Assembly (NCBI GenBank): GCA_036345935.2
Contig: JADWOT020000001.1
Coordinates: forward strand, 24,344,994-24,408,993
Length of the DNA stretch: 64,000 bases
DNA from: Taenia hydatigena
Taxonomy: Eukaryota > Platyhelminthes > Cestoda > Cyclophyllidea > Taeniidae
Direction of reading: 5' to 3'
Shown here: piece by piece, positions 38,183-47,939 of the stretch
Layout: every line of letters begins with the position of its first letter
How positions within the stretch are numbered: position 1 is the first letter of the stretch
The notes under the pieces: model-generated
What the model was told of the DNA's origin: nothing
Seen by the model: the letters and a program-made list of their open reading frames with translations, nothing else
The model's database searches: none
Position numbers and translations under genes: made by a program

Positions 38183-39112
38183 CTAATTCCATTTGCACTG
38201 TTGGTTGGGCGAATTCACAGTGAGTAGATTCTCAAAAGCCAAGCTATAGAGTTCATGACACGAAATGGGTAAGAGGCAGTCAATAATCCAAGGCTGTGTT
38301 ACGACAAGCTCCTTAAATCTGGTCAAGTCCACTCCTCCGTCAGAGCTCGAGGAGAGGAGATTTTCCAAATACTGTATAGTCTCTCGCACCGGTTGATCGG
38401 GATCAATGTCGGCATGAGTTGCTGCAATTTCGGGTTCAAAAGATCCCGCCAAAAAGCGTCTAAACTCCACCTGCTTACGCAACAGACCATCTCGATCTAT
38501 GTCCATAATCTTAAAGGCGAGTTCGGCTCTCTCGAGAAGGCTTCCACGCAGGTAGATGGACAGCATGAGAACAAAGTTCCCGGGTGGTATGCCCAATTTT
38601 CCGGGCCGTTTTTTGTCATCACGTAGGTGGATGGTGACTCGCTTTATACCCGCCAATGTATGCGAGTTTGTGATTCCCAAACAACCGACTAAAAAGTCCG
38701 CAAATTCTACCTGGGTCATTAGCCTCACTTTATATCCGACAATAGCATAGTACATTTGCAAGACTGTGGCAATTTCCCTACCATCAAAGTGCATTTTTGG
38801 ATGCCTTCTCAATTCACATACTAGGGAGACTATGACAAGGCGTACACCAGCAGGAAATTTGCTATAGCTGTTAGGAACTGCAACAGCTTTTGAGTCAATC
38901 TTCTCAGTGACTTCTTTTACAAAGGTAGACACATCCAGCAGACGCCGATTACGGAAGGATTTGCTGCCCTGGAAAGCGAAAACTGAAGGTACGACGTATT
39001 TCACTTGCCGATCCTTGGTGCACACAGTGATCGTAGCGGTCGAGTCTAGCCGTGGTGCGATCATACTCTTCTGCGCGGTGAAGAAACTCTTGCGCTGGTT
39101 CATGTCTTCCAT
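38183..39112 (-). CDS. CLXN: Calaxin/EFCAB1-like EF-hand protein with degenerate calcium loops
   Basis: 309 codons in one open frame; the start chosen is the ATG of MEDMNQRK. Residues 183-220 (LSIYLRGSLLERAELAFKIMDIDRDG...) align with the part of calaxin around LFLRGSL and its EF-hand. Residues 240-280 match the end of calaxin, including a final EF-hand region. Calaxin is a calcium sensor attached to outer dynein arms of cilia and sperm flagella. Here the first loop (about 204-215) keeps D-x-D-x-D-G but has Val instead of Glu at position 12. The second loop (SSSSDGGVDLTRF) has lost its first acidic ligands. The protein is also about 100 residues longer than vertebrate calaxin, mainly at the N-terminus. 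It may be a calcium-insensitive paralogue. It lies 440 bp downstream of the GNAT gene on the same strand, and no intron is evident. Confidence 0.65.
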   Translation of the reverse strand: MEDMNQRKSFFTAQKSMIAPRLDSTATITVCTKDRQVKYVVPSVFAFQGSKSFRNRRLLDVSTFVKEVTEKIDSKAVAVPNSYSKFPAGVRLVIVSLVCELRRHPKMHFDGREIATVLQMYYAIVGYKVRLMTQVEFADFLVGCLGITNSHTLAGIKRVTIHLRDDKKRPGKLGIPPGNFVLMLSIYLRGSLLERAELAFKIMDIDRDGLLRKQVEFRRFLAGSFEPEIAATHADIDPDQPVRETIQYLENLLSSSSDGGVDLTRFKELVVTQPWIIDCLLPISCHELYSLAFENLLTVNSPNQQCKWN

Positions 39113-39552
39113 AAAATACTAACCATCCGATCAGTTGTTTCAGTCTAGAGGTCAAAGCGGAACATCGATTTTTCCGACTTGAACTTAGTGTCATTTTTGA
39201 AAAGGCGAAGTTTTTTACATGGTTTGGGAAGCTGTCAGAGCATAAACTTTGTAATGTTAATATAAGCCCTTTAGTATTTTTGGTGAAGGTGTTCCTTATT
39301 GAAAAGTACTAAAAAGATAAAATTAAAACTGTGTAGCAAAAAAGACGGATGTCGCACCCTTAAATTAGTATTCAAGGAGTGCAGAGCGTTATAACAATTG
39401 TAAATTGTCACAGCAATTCGTAAGACTAATGACACTTTAAATTGACAGCTGACAACAAGACTACAATTGCTACAATACTTGACATTCTGTTCCAAAATCT
39501 GAACTCGGTCGGACTAGAGCAGGAATTGTCAGGCGAATGGCATGAAAGGAGC

Positions 39553-41286
39553 TTAGGGAGAACTTAGGTTAGGCGCGTCTATATCACCAGCGCAATCCCT
39601 GAAGGTGACACCATCGAAACTCATTGAGAGCTGGGATTCGGGATTCAGAGGGGGCGGAAGCATAGTGAATGCGATCGCGTCCGCGTCGAAAGTGTCGGCA
39701 TTGACGTCACCGACGCACTTTTGCAGACGCCCACGGAGATCCTCTATTATGTGTGCCTGCTTTACCACTTCACGTTTCAGCACCTGTATCAGACTATCCT
39801 AAAGCACGTAAATAGAATGGTTAACAAAAATTGAGCATGATAGACCAAGAAAGTCAACGTTTATAATAGTTACGCTGATTGAAGGTGTTTCAAGAGTACA
39901 GCAAAGACGTTCTTCCATCACCAAAGTGGCAGCATAGATGACTTAAGCACATTACACTAACCTGGGATAGAAGCTGATTTTGAAGCCGCACCACTTCAGC
40001 ACGCAGTCGCTTGCACAGAGTGTACTGCATTTGATGTACTTCTCCCGTGGCAACTAACCACTTGTCAATGGCCTTGTCAATTGATTGAATCAGCTTTGAA
40101 CTGCTAGTTGTGGGTGAACCGAACGAAAGTGGTGGAAAGTAGGTCATGAGAAGGCAATTGACATATTCACCAGCAAAAGAGACCCATTGTTTGTTCAGTA
40201 AGGGATCGCCTGAGAAGCCATTTCGTGCGAAAAACTCTGTAGCATTCAGATCGGCATGTACCACCATGGCATCATAGAGACCCGACATCTGAGGTGTTTT
40301 AATTATATCGATGATTCGAGTGCCAATGCCCAGCCTGCGAAGATGCTTCCTCACTGACAAAAAGGTAATGTGAATCACGCGCTTCTTAGTGTCAACTTTT
40401 CTAGCGCGAAAGTTGCAAACTGCAGCGATTCTATTTTCAGGTCCAAGCAAGGGTAGAAGATCATTACAGTGTACATTTTCTGGACCCTTCTCCAAAAATG
40501 TTTCTTTTACCTTTAACTTTCTTCCTAAGCACGATGCTAAAAAGGAGTAATAACCACGTGAACACTTTTTAGCAGTCTCTTCATCACCACTCGACTCTTC
40601 AGAGCTACTTTCCGATGAGAGTGCAGTTTTGTCATCACAGCCTTCTTCGGTGGCGTCATTTTCATCATCATCTCTATTTTCAATGGTGCCTGTACTGATC
40701 ATTTCATTGTCCTCCGCATCGCCTTCCTCCTCATCTGATCCACTGGAAAGGTCGGAGGCGAAGATAAGGCCGAATTCAGAGGCCTCCTCTGTCCCCGATT
40801 CGTAGGCGTCATCATTATCAGAACTTTTCGAACTGACAGCTTGGAAGATTTCTCGTAAATTAGTCATGAATTTTGCACCCTCCTCACTCTCCAAGTTCTT
40901 TTTGTTTTTTGGTGTCTACTGATCAAAAACGCCTTTAAAGGAGAAGGATAACATACCAGAGAGTTGGTTTCCATTAGGCGCTCAGTGCATTCATCATCTC
41001 TAGAGATGAATAATAGTGTGACAGAAGATTTTTCAAAAAGCGCCTCGTATATCGTTGTTTTGTCCATGGAGACTAAGCTAACAGAGAGAAGTCCCACTGC
41101 AGTATGAAACATTTCTTTCACAGTATTTTCACCAATCAACCGTCTATCTTCTTTACCCTCCTTATAAACTCGTGCCATATCAACCAAATAAGGATCAAAG
41201 ACGTAAGTTCTCGCATTTTTATCACAGAGTCTTATTTCCGGCAGCCGCGAAACAGCGCTATTAGGCCCAAGTTTGTGTTTATGCAT
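39553..41286 (-). CDS. Acidic GNAT-fold protein with C-terminal coiled coil, three exons
   Basis: Exons 41286-40957, 40915-39962 and 39798-39553, all in phase 0, join to 509 codons plus stop. Introns are 41 nt (CTG|GTATGT...CAGTAG|ACA) and 163 nt (CAG|GTTAGT...TTTAG|GAT). Residues 1-110 form a folded-looking N-terminal region (YVFDPYLVDMARVYKEGKED, SSVTLLFISRDDECTERL). About 145-225 is a long Asp/Glu/Ser-rich linker. About 265-365 resembles an N-acetyltransferase (GNAT) fold, with an acetyl-CoA-binding-like RRLGIGT at 303-309 and then YDAMVVHADLNATEFFARNGF. About 395-460 is a heptad-rich coiled coil (MQYTLCKRLRAEVVRLQNQLL, continuing across the second intron). I cannot name the product. The acetyltransferase fold is inferred from motif A and the FF..NGF strand, and activity is not implied. 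Confidence 0.7.
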
Positions 41287-41839
41287 GATAACGCAAGACC
41301 CAGCGTTCTTTAAATTTAGTACTCAAATGCGTAACCTCAGTCGTTATGCTATAAAAGACTTACAACCTTTGAATAACCTTGAGATTGCTCAGTTAATAAA
41401 TACAAAAATTTACGTATGACCTATAAAAAGGGCAAATAATGTAAAAAGAATATTCTCGAAAGCAAAATGGTGATAAATTAGGCAGAAAATATGCAAAAAG
41501 GGAACACCGGTAAGGTGACAAAGCATTTCCTTCTTTGTCGATTTATTTTTTTGACAGTGACTGTCAGAAGCTGCGACTTCGATCAGAAATTTTCGCTCCA
41601 TTAGATATTAAAAACTATAAGTCGATTTGTAACACAGACAATGCCCGCTAAGAAATGTTAGATGTGATGAGCAGAATTTTTGTGGTTTCGCGTGTTACTC
41701 AGACTTAGGACAGCCGCGGTGCTTTGTTCATTCTGACTGCCAGCTTCGTTAACTTGAGTGGCCACATTGCCCTAACCGGGGCATGTTAGCAGCCCCGTTC
41801 CTTCTGTTCGCTAAATATGTATGTAAAATTTTGTGTGAA

Positions 41840-42185
41840 CTACCGGTTTCGGTGAGGGTCGCAGAGACGGTCATATTGCCCTAGCTGCGTAGGCTGGCCT
41901 CCATGCCATGCCAGCAGCTTATTCCCCTCTGCTCATTGAATATATACATTCGATCCTAGTATTTTGCCTTTGAGGGAGCCTCGGGCCGCTACAATAATAC
42001 CAAAGCAAAACACGCACTGTAGCGTCTGAAGACTCTCTCGAAGGTAAAAGAAGGCAAAATGCTCGAGTAGAATATATTTATATATATACATTTAACGGGC
42101 AGAGGAAAATAGGTTGCTGCCATGGCCCAGAGGCCAGCCCACACAGCCAGGGCAATGCAGCCACCTCTGTGACCCTGACCAAAAC
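41840..42185. repeat. Near-palindromic pair of ~150-bp inverted repeats
   Basis: 41840-41995 on the plus strand matches the reverse complement of about 42015-42185. Shared blocks are GG.CA(G)GGTC.CAGAG, CATTGCCCT(A/G)GCTG, GGCTGGCCTC, CCTCTGC.C.TT(A/G)AAT and TTTTGCCT...CGAG, ending in GCTACA. A third copy lies at 23835-23995. The short spacer would allow a hairpin. Probably two copies of one mobile element inserted head to head; the family is unknown. Confidence 0.7.
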
Positions 42186-42787
42186 TAGTAGCTCAAACAA
42201 TCAAAGCACTACAATTATGCTTTCATTTGTCTTCAAGAAAGTCTCGGGACGCTACAACGATGCTCTACGATACCGGAAGCGCCTGCAAGTAAATGAGAAG
42301 TAGTGAATATTGCACGGATTTATCCTGTGAAGCGCCCAACAATTCTTAATTAGGATGTACTTTGCGAAACAGCATAAAGTCAGGGTTGCTTTTTGAGGCA
42401 AACGAGAATTACCGACCCGTGTTTATTTGCGAAATGGAATACCCAAATTGTTTCCTCAAAAGAAGCTGCACATGTATTGCAAACTACTGGTCTTATAAAC
42501 TTAAAATCACGGCACTTCTCGAAGTAAAGGATACATGTTCGCATCTACAGAATACGAGAATTTCTTGTACATTTTGTGTAGCTTATTATTTATATAATTT
42601 ACTTAGATCATTGCCAGGAAGATGATTGATGCAAGTGTTTAGCATAGAATCTTAACCCGCTTGCTACGCTGAACCCTACGAGCAAGCCTACTATTTATTG
42701 TAGCCAAGCGAAGTCTTATAATGCGCCGTTAGTTTTCGTCTTTAATTAAAATATGTATTCTTACCAATTGCTGACTGAGAGGGCTGA

Positions 42788-43275
42788 TGGTGCATTCGTT
42801 GCGGATTATCGCAATGGCGGGAGTGCATCAAGAAAGGAAGAAAAGTATATAAGCAAAATAACTTTTTTGTCCTCTTAAGAACCAAGAAGTACCGCTTTTT
42901 AATAACGTCTCTTATTCTTATTTGTTCCCTGTTAATTCTCACCGGAATCATCCTTATTTACCAAGCTTTTGCTCTTTATATGAAGTCTGCCAACTTCTGG
43001 AAAGAGCTTTACGATGCAGGTAAGTTAAGGTAGTTAATAAAGCTAAGTTTTTAGTATGTTCCAATTCATCCAATGGTGGTTGCTGACAAACTCACGAATT
43101 TCCCTCAGAGGCTCGACTGACGAAGTTACCATAGTACTTGATGGCTGTGAATAAAGAGTTATCTTCAATGCTTTCATGGAATTTTGTTGTGGTGCCCTTA
43201 TAGACATTCGGCCAGACCTGGAAATGTTCGTCTCACTCCTCATCAGCATTGGGAACTTTGCCATGAGTTTGATGT
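42788..43275 (+). other. Candidate two-exon membrane-protein fragment (tetraspanin-like TM1/loop?)
   Basis: On the plus strand a T-rich acceptor (TTTTTTGTCCTCTTAAG|) at 42879 opens an exon that ends at a consensus donor, ATGCAG|GTAAGT, at 43019. It reads TKKYRFLITSLILICSLL, a hydrophobic helix, then IYQAFALYMKSANFWKELYDA. A second exon from 43204 (CCCTTATAG|AC) continues in phase as DIRPDLEMFVSLLISIGN and reaches a stop after MSLMS. The helix, extracellular loop and second helix recall the first third of a tetraspanin, but the CCG motif and the rest are not found. It is either a fragment or a small two-helix protein; I do not claim a family. Confidence 0.3.
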
Positions 43276-45932
43276 CATGATTTACGCAAGCCTATTCACC
43301 TTATCGTCTCCTAGCGACGCCGTTTTTTTCACTGGTCGGAGGCGTACGGACATGGTCAATAGAGTTTGGTCGTCGTCCGGAGTTCATCCCTTTGTAATCG
43401 GTGTGATCAGTGCTGGCCCAAGTACCGGGGGGCAGAATTTGACTGTTGCCGCTTTAGGATTTGTATGCTGGTTTTGGGAAAGGGGTGGCTAGGTTTAGAC
43501 CCTTGTATCGGTAGCTGCCTTATCATACTGTGCCATGTGATCTTGACGAGGCATTTCATTCGTGGTATCGACGTCGCGGGACTATGCTAATAAACAGGAA
43601 TAAGTGGGAGAGTCAGGTGAGTGAGACCACCGCGCATTATTTGCCTTCTTCATTTCGGTTCTTCTGATTTCAGTGTTGAGAAGTACTTTTATGCATGCTC
43701 GAGTTATTAGGAGTTTCCCCTCAATATTTTGTACGTCTTAGTACCCTCCATACGCTTTTTGTTACACACGTTATCTGTGTACTTTCAAATTGCCTCATTC
43801 AGGTATAAACTATTTAGATTAGTAGTTCTTTTGCATCTGACGCTCGACATTTTGGAGCAGTAATCATCGACTTCTGTGATGCTTTTATTGAAATAGGAAT
43901 TCAATCCTGACGATGCCTTTGCATCGCATTTTTAGGCATCTAAGTTGCAGGCTAGTTCCAGTGGCGCTAACGCCTAGAAATCAAGTTAATCCTCGGAACC
44001 ACCTCATGGGTCTGGAAGTTGGATACTTCAGTATAGTGATGCTATTATCAGTCAAAACGCCGGTAGGACCATTTGCTCGGTCATGGGAGGTGTTTTATAC
44101 GAAGTGAACACAATACAGGGGACCAAGTTACCTTAATGTGTTGGTGTTCCCGCAGTTTTGCTTGCCCATAGAATCAAAGACCTGAAACTGTACCATCCAT
44201 TGATAGGCGGTCCCAAATAATGTTCTACTTTTCTACATTTTAGTGTCCTCTCAGCACAAGCCACATCCCGAGCGTATTTAATTGTCCTGGTTCATTAAAA
44301 TCGAGGGATTCAGTGTAGAGAAGTTGCATTTCATTTAAGTCGTCGGTTATGCGTTTAACTCCGCAATATCATTCACCTAAATTCGAATTCCAACTTCTAC
44401 CATTAACGAAAATGATTCAATTAATACCTCGAGTGTGCCTTTTGTCGCTCCTTCATTCACCTTCTTACCTAGGTGAGAGCGCAACCTCTTCAGCCTCTGT
44501 AGGCGAGCCGAACTAAACGAGTTTAATCAGTCCCTCTGGCATACTTGAGGCCCATTTTCCTAATCAACTTCGTTTAATTTCGAACCTCCATTTTGTGCAT
44601 GCAGACCTATGCTATCCTGCCTGTAAATTTCGTGCCCCAACTGCGTAACTTCGATAGGTGTTGTAATGCTTATCACAACAGACTGCTACCTTTACGAATA
44701 ATCACGTGTGGTTACTCACTGATCAGTTGAATTGCGGAGGCTAAAAGGAATTGGAGTAGTAGTAGGCTGTCTAAGTCATTTTCATCGGAAATCGTTCTGC
44801 CAAAAAAAACCTAGACACAAAGGTTTTATTGCCTTTCCACGGCGCCCACAAGATCCACACGTTTTGTCCTCCTGGGCAATTTTGCCAAGATCGGAGGAGG
44901 AATGACCGGTTGATGGGTTCGACAGCATCACGTGAATGCTAATGACTGTCAAAATGGATTGCTAAGTGGCCTAAGGGTCTGCAACTTATTTGGAGAATTC
45001 AGCTGAAGATTATAGCGCTTCTCGACACGCCCTTGTGAGCGCAATCTCCGCTAGTTATCTGTTATTGAATCTACGCTTTCCATTGCAAGATGTATAAAAA
45101 AAAAAAAACATCAAAAATGCCTAGATCTCTGGGTTTTATGCTTCCTTGAGCCACTATTTTGAGGAGAGTGGAGAAGTATAGGGATAAGTACCTTGAAAAC
45201 CGATCCCCATTGCCCATTATCCAATTCAGGAAGGCAAAGCACTGTGCGTTGCAAGTCCCAACCTATTTCTAGTTTACCAAATTTTTGTAGTTTTGTTCAT
45301 TTAAAAATAAGAATTTCACTCCCTTCCTACTGTTCAAGACCGTTGGCTCTATCAAGTCCACTTAGACGCACAGCTATCTTTATAATAATCCAATATTTTT
45401 GCTTACCCCCGATTTTGGTATTGAGCCGCCTAGAGCCTCCGTCTTTTTATCACTCCTAAGCCACCTGACCTCTGAGCCCAAGAAATGCTTCCTCTTCCGC
45501 ACTCAGGGAAGTCTCGAGGCATTGCAGTGAGTGCTGCATTAGAGCTGCTTTTCTTGTTCTAAGCCCCGAGTTTTGCCGATAACTAAACTGATAATTAGCG
45601 TATTCCACTGGAACAGTCTCACCTATCCTCCCAAAGCAAGGAACTCAGTGGAATCAAGGCCTTGCAATGTCATGAGCCAGAGTTCACTGCCTTGTGGATA
45701 TCAAGCCGTCACCTGTACACGACTAGAAGGCTGTATGCGATGGTTTACAAATGAGCATTTTCGTTTCTGCTAGGCACACGTCTAATTAGTAATCCACACC
45801 ATTCTTCAATGCAACTAAAACTCAAATTTACAGTCTAAAACTTCTTCCAAAGCAAAAAAAAAAACAAAAATAAAAACTGTAGGTTCATTATGCAGGGTCA
45901 GGTATATCAAGCCTCTATTCTTACACCTCTTC
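43276..45932. other. No supportable gene
   Basis: Frames here are short. The minus-strand frame overlapping 43043-43264 lacks splice support and competes with the better plus-strand candidate. Confidence 0.45.
45096..45108. repeat. Poly(A) run
   Basis: 13 A on the plus strand, with no gene in front of it that would suggest a retrocopy. Confidence 0.85.
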
Positions 45933-47939
45933 CTATGAATTCGATGACTTTTCAGAAGAACTTGTCGCCTCATCTTCATCCACCGGCTTTGTGCGCGTAA
46001 TAGCGATATACTTCTCCTTGAACGCGTCTTCATTTGTGGGGCCTTGACTTGAAATCACACCAACAGGCCGGATCCATTCTGAGATGCGACTTGACTGAGC
46101 TGAAGTACGAGACATTTTCCTTCCTGACTTCCTTCTTTTCCACGGTGGTGAAGTAGCAGTTGCTTCTTTGTCTTCAGATTCTGCGACCCTCGAATTGGCT
46201 GCAATCTCCCCATGGAAATACTTCTTTACCAGGCCTGCTGGAATGTCATGAAGGTACTCTGCACTTGATTCTGGTTTCACGCTTGCCCAGTGGAGTTTCA
46301 AGGCAATTTTTTCGTAGATTTTCAAAAACTTTTCGTCTGGACTTTGTGGATTGCGTTGAAGTATTCGGCGGATGAATTTTTTATCAATGCGAGTGACAGT
46401 TTCACGAAAACGGTTCCTTCCCACTGATCCCACAATAGCCTCTATGCCAGCAAGCGTGTGATCAATAAAACGGAGTGTCATATCAGTGAATATGCTCAAC
46501 TTCTTTATATCATCCAGCTTTATCCGTGCCAAATGGACCAGAGGCCTCATAGTGAGACCCTGAAAGCCCACAGTAACGAGAATAACGAAGAGAGAGCAAG
46601 TTATTATTAAACGTTTGACGTCGTCGGGTACGTCCTTTACATCCTTAAGTAGAAAGGCAAGAGAGATAGCAACTGCGCCTCTCAAGCCACCATAAATCAT
46701 GATAAGCTGTTCACGGAAGTATATTCGCATATTGTTTATTCGAAAAAAATTGATAAATTGAGTTAGAGCCAGCACAACAACTGCTCTCGCGAAAGAACAG
46801 ACCACAAATGCCCACAGACAAAAGCCTGTGGACCACTCATATTCTGTGATGACAGTCTGAAAGCCCAGAAGAAAGAACGTAACTGCCTCTGATACCTCGG
46901 CAATCTGTTTTATAACCATCTCAAGGGTAGTTAGAGATGAGTGAGAGATGTTGTGAAAAGCATAGCAGGCTTGGACGAGACCGCAGTTAATCATTGCAAT
47001 GATACCCGACCAACCAACACAATTTGTAATAAAGTAGGAGAAGTAGGCAACGAGAACTAGAACAACTGTTTCGTACTGCGACCTCCAACGAGTGAGAATA
47101 CAGGAGAGAGCCCCAAAACACAAGCCGATAAGCATTCCACCTATACTGATGGTAAAGAAGGAGCCGATACCAAGGCCTATGTTGATGGGTGTGACAGAAG
47201 ATGCGGTGGTGAATTTACACATAATTTCGTAGAGCACAATTGTCACTGCATCATTGAGAAGCGACTCCCCGAAAACGATGTAGTAGAGACCGAGGTTGAC
47301 CCCAGTCTCCTGGAATATTGCCAACACTGCTACTGGATCAACAGCTACAATAACAGCCGAGAATAGAAAGTGATCGCTGAGTGGAATCTCCATGAGACCT
47401 GGTCCCATGGCACCAGCCCTTTGGAGACCATACATGATCGGAGCAATAATAAAGAAGTTTAGGAGAGTGCCCAGAACTGCGTAAATGATAATGCTAGCTA
47501 GAAAGTCACCGAACGTGCGGTTGTAGAGGCCATAGGAGGAATCGAGCACGATGGGCGGAAGAAGGAAGTTGAAGAAGAGGACTGGGGTGAGGACGAGGAG
47601 ACTGCCACTAAGGCTGGTGGACAGGGCCTTTAAAAGCGCACTGAGGGCAGCACCGATGAGAATGAGGATTATTGTCTGCGGAATGTAGTCAGAGAGATAG
47701 GGTATCTTGGGATAGAAGGCCTTGAACAGGGTCACGAAAATGAGTATTCCAAGAGCGGAGAAGTAGGATTTAAATTCGTCAAACTTCCAGCTAGCTAAAT
47801 GAACGCCACCATCCTGCGTCGAGTTTTGCGAGAGAGAATGAATTCCTGGGAGAACGAGCGATATGAGGAAACATAGCGCACCCAAACGTACAGTCATCAC
47901 AATGTTGGCTCGAAAAGACTCTTTCAAGGTATTGTTCAA
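45933..47939 (-). CDS. NHE: Na+/H+ exchanger (SLC9 family), complete, no introns
   Basis: 668 codons in a single open frame. This is a cation/proton antiporter that exports H+ for Na+ across the plasma membrane to control pH and volume. Seen: an N-terminal hydrophobic signal/first helix (about 15-35), then eleven or twelve membrane segments to about 465. The inhibitor/cation-binding stretch LLPPIVLD is at 126-133, VDPVAVLAIF at 200-209 and FGESLLNDAV at 223-232, with the catalytic Asn-Asp pair of electroneutral NHEs. Further on are the conserved IYGGLRGAVAIS at 415-426 and a cytoplasmic tail from about 470 that is basic, then Ser/Thr-rich. The tail (~200 residues) is short compared with vertebrate NHE1-3. 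The motifs fit the NHE1-5 plasma-membrane group. The start is the ATG of MNNTLK; a second Met 14 codons later (MTVRLG) could also serve. The lack of introns in 2 kb is unusual beside its intron-bearing neighbours. Confidence 0.93.
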   Translation of the reverse strand: MNNTLKESFRANIVMTVRLGALCFLISLVLPGIHSLSQNSTQDGGVHLASWKFDEFKSYFSALGILIFVTLFKAFYPKIPYLSDYIPQTIILILIGAALSALLKALSTSLSGSLLVLTPVLFFNFLLPPIVLDSSYGLYNRTFGDFLASIIIYAVLGTLLNFFIIAPIMYGLQRAGAMGPGLMEIPLSDHFLFSAVIVAVDPVAVLAIFQETGVNLGLYYIVFGESLLNDAVTIVLYEIMCKFTTASSVTPINIGLGIGSFFTISIGGMLIGLCFGALSCILTRWRSQYETVVLVLVAYFSYFITNCVGWSGIIAMINCGLVQACYAFHNISHSSLTTLEMVIKQIAEVSEAVTFFLLGFQTVITEYEWSTGFCLWAFVVCSFARAVVVLALTQFINFFRINNMRIYFREQLIMIYGGLRGAVAISLAFLLKDVKDVPDDVKRLIITCSLFVILVTVGFQGLTMRPLVHLARIKLDDIKKLSIFTDMTLRFIDHTLAGIEAIVGSVGRNRFRETVTRIDKKFIRRILQRNPQSPDEKFLKIYEKIALKLHWASVKPESSAEYLHDIPAGLVKKYFHGEIAANSRVAESEDKEATATSPPWKRRKSGRKMSRTSAQSSRISEWIRPVGVISSQGPTNEDAFKEKYIAITRTKPVDEDEATSSSEKSSNS

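Noticed and set aside
38949..39194. Alternative upstream minus frame overlapping the calaxin-like start
   Set aside because: A different frame from the calaxin-like protein; it shows no similarity to any family and would require no splicing into it.
43043..43264. Minus frame beginning MAKFPMLMRSETN
   Set aside because: It has no matching splice context and overlaps the plus-strand candidate exons, which have better splice signals.
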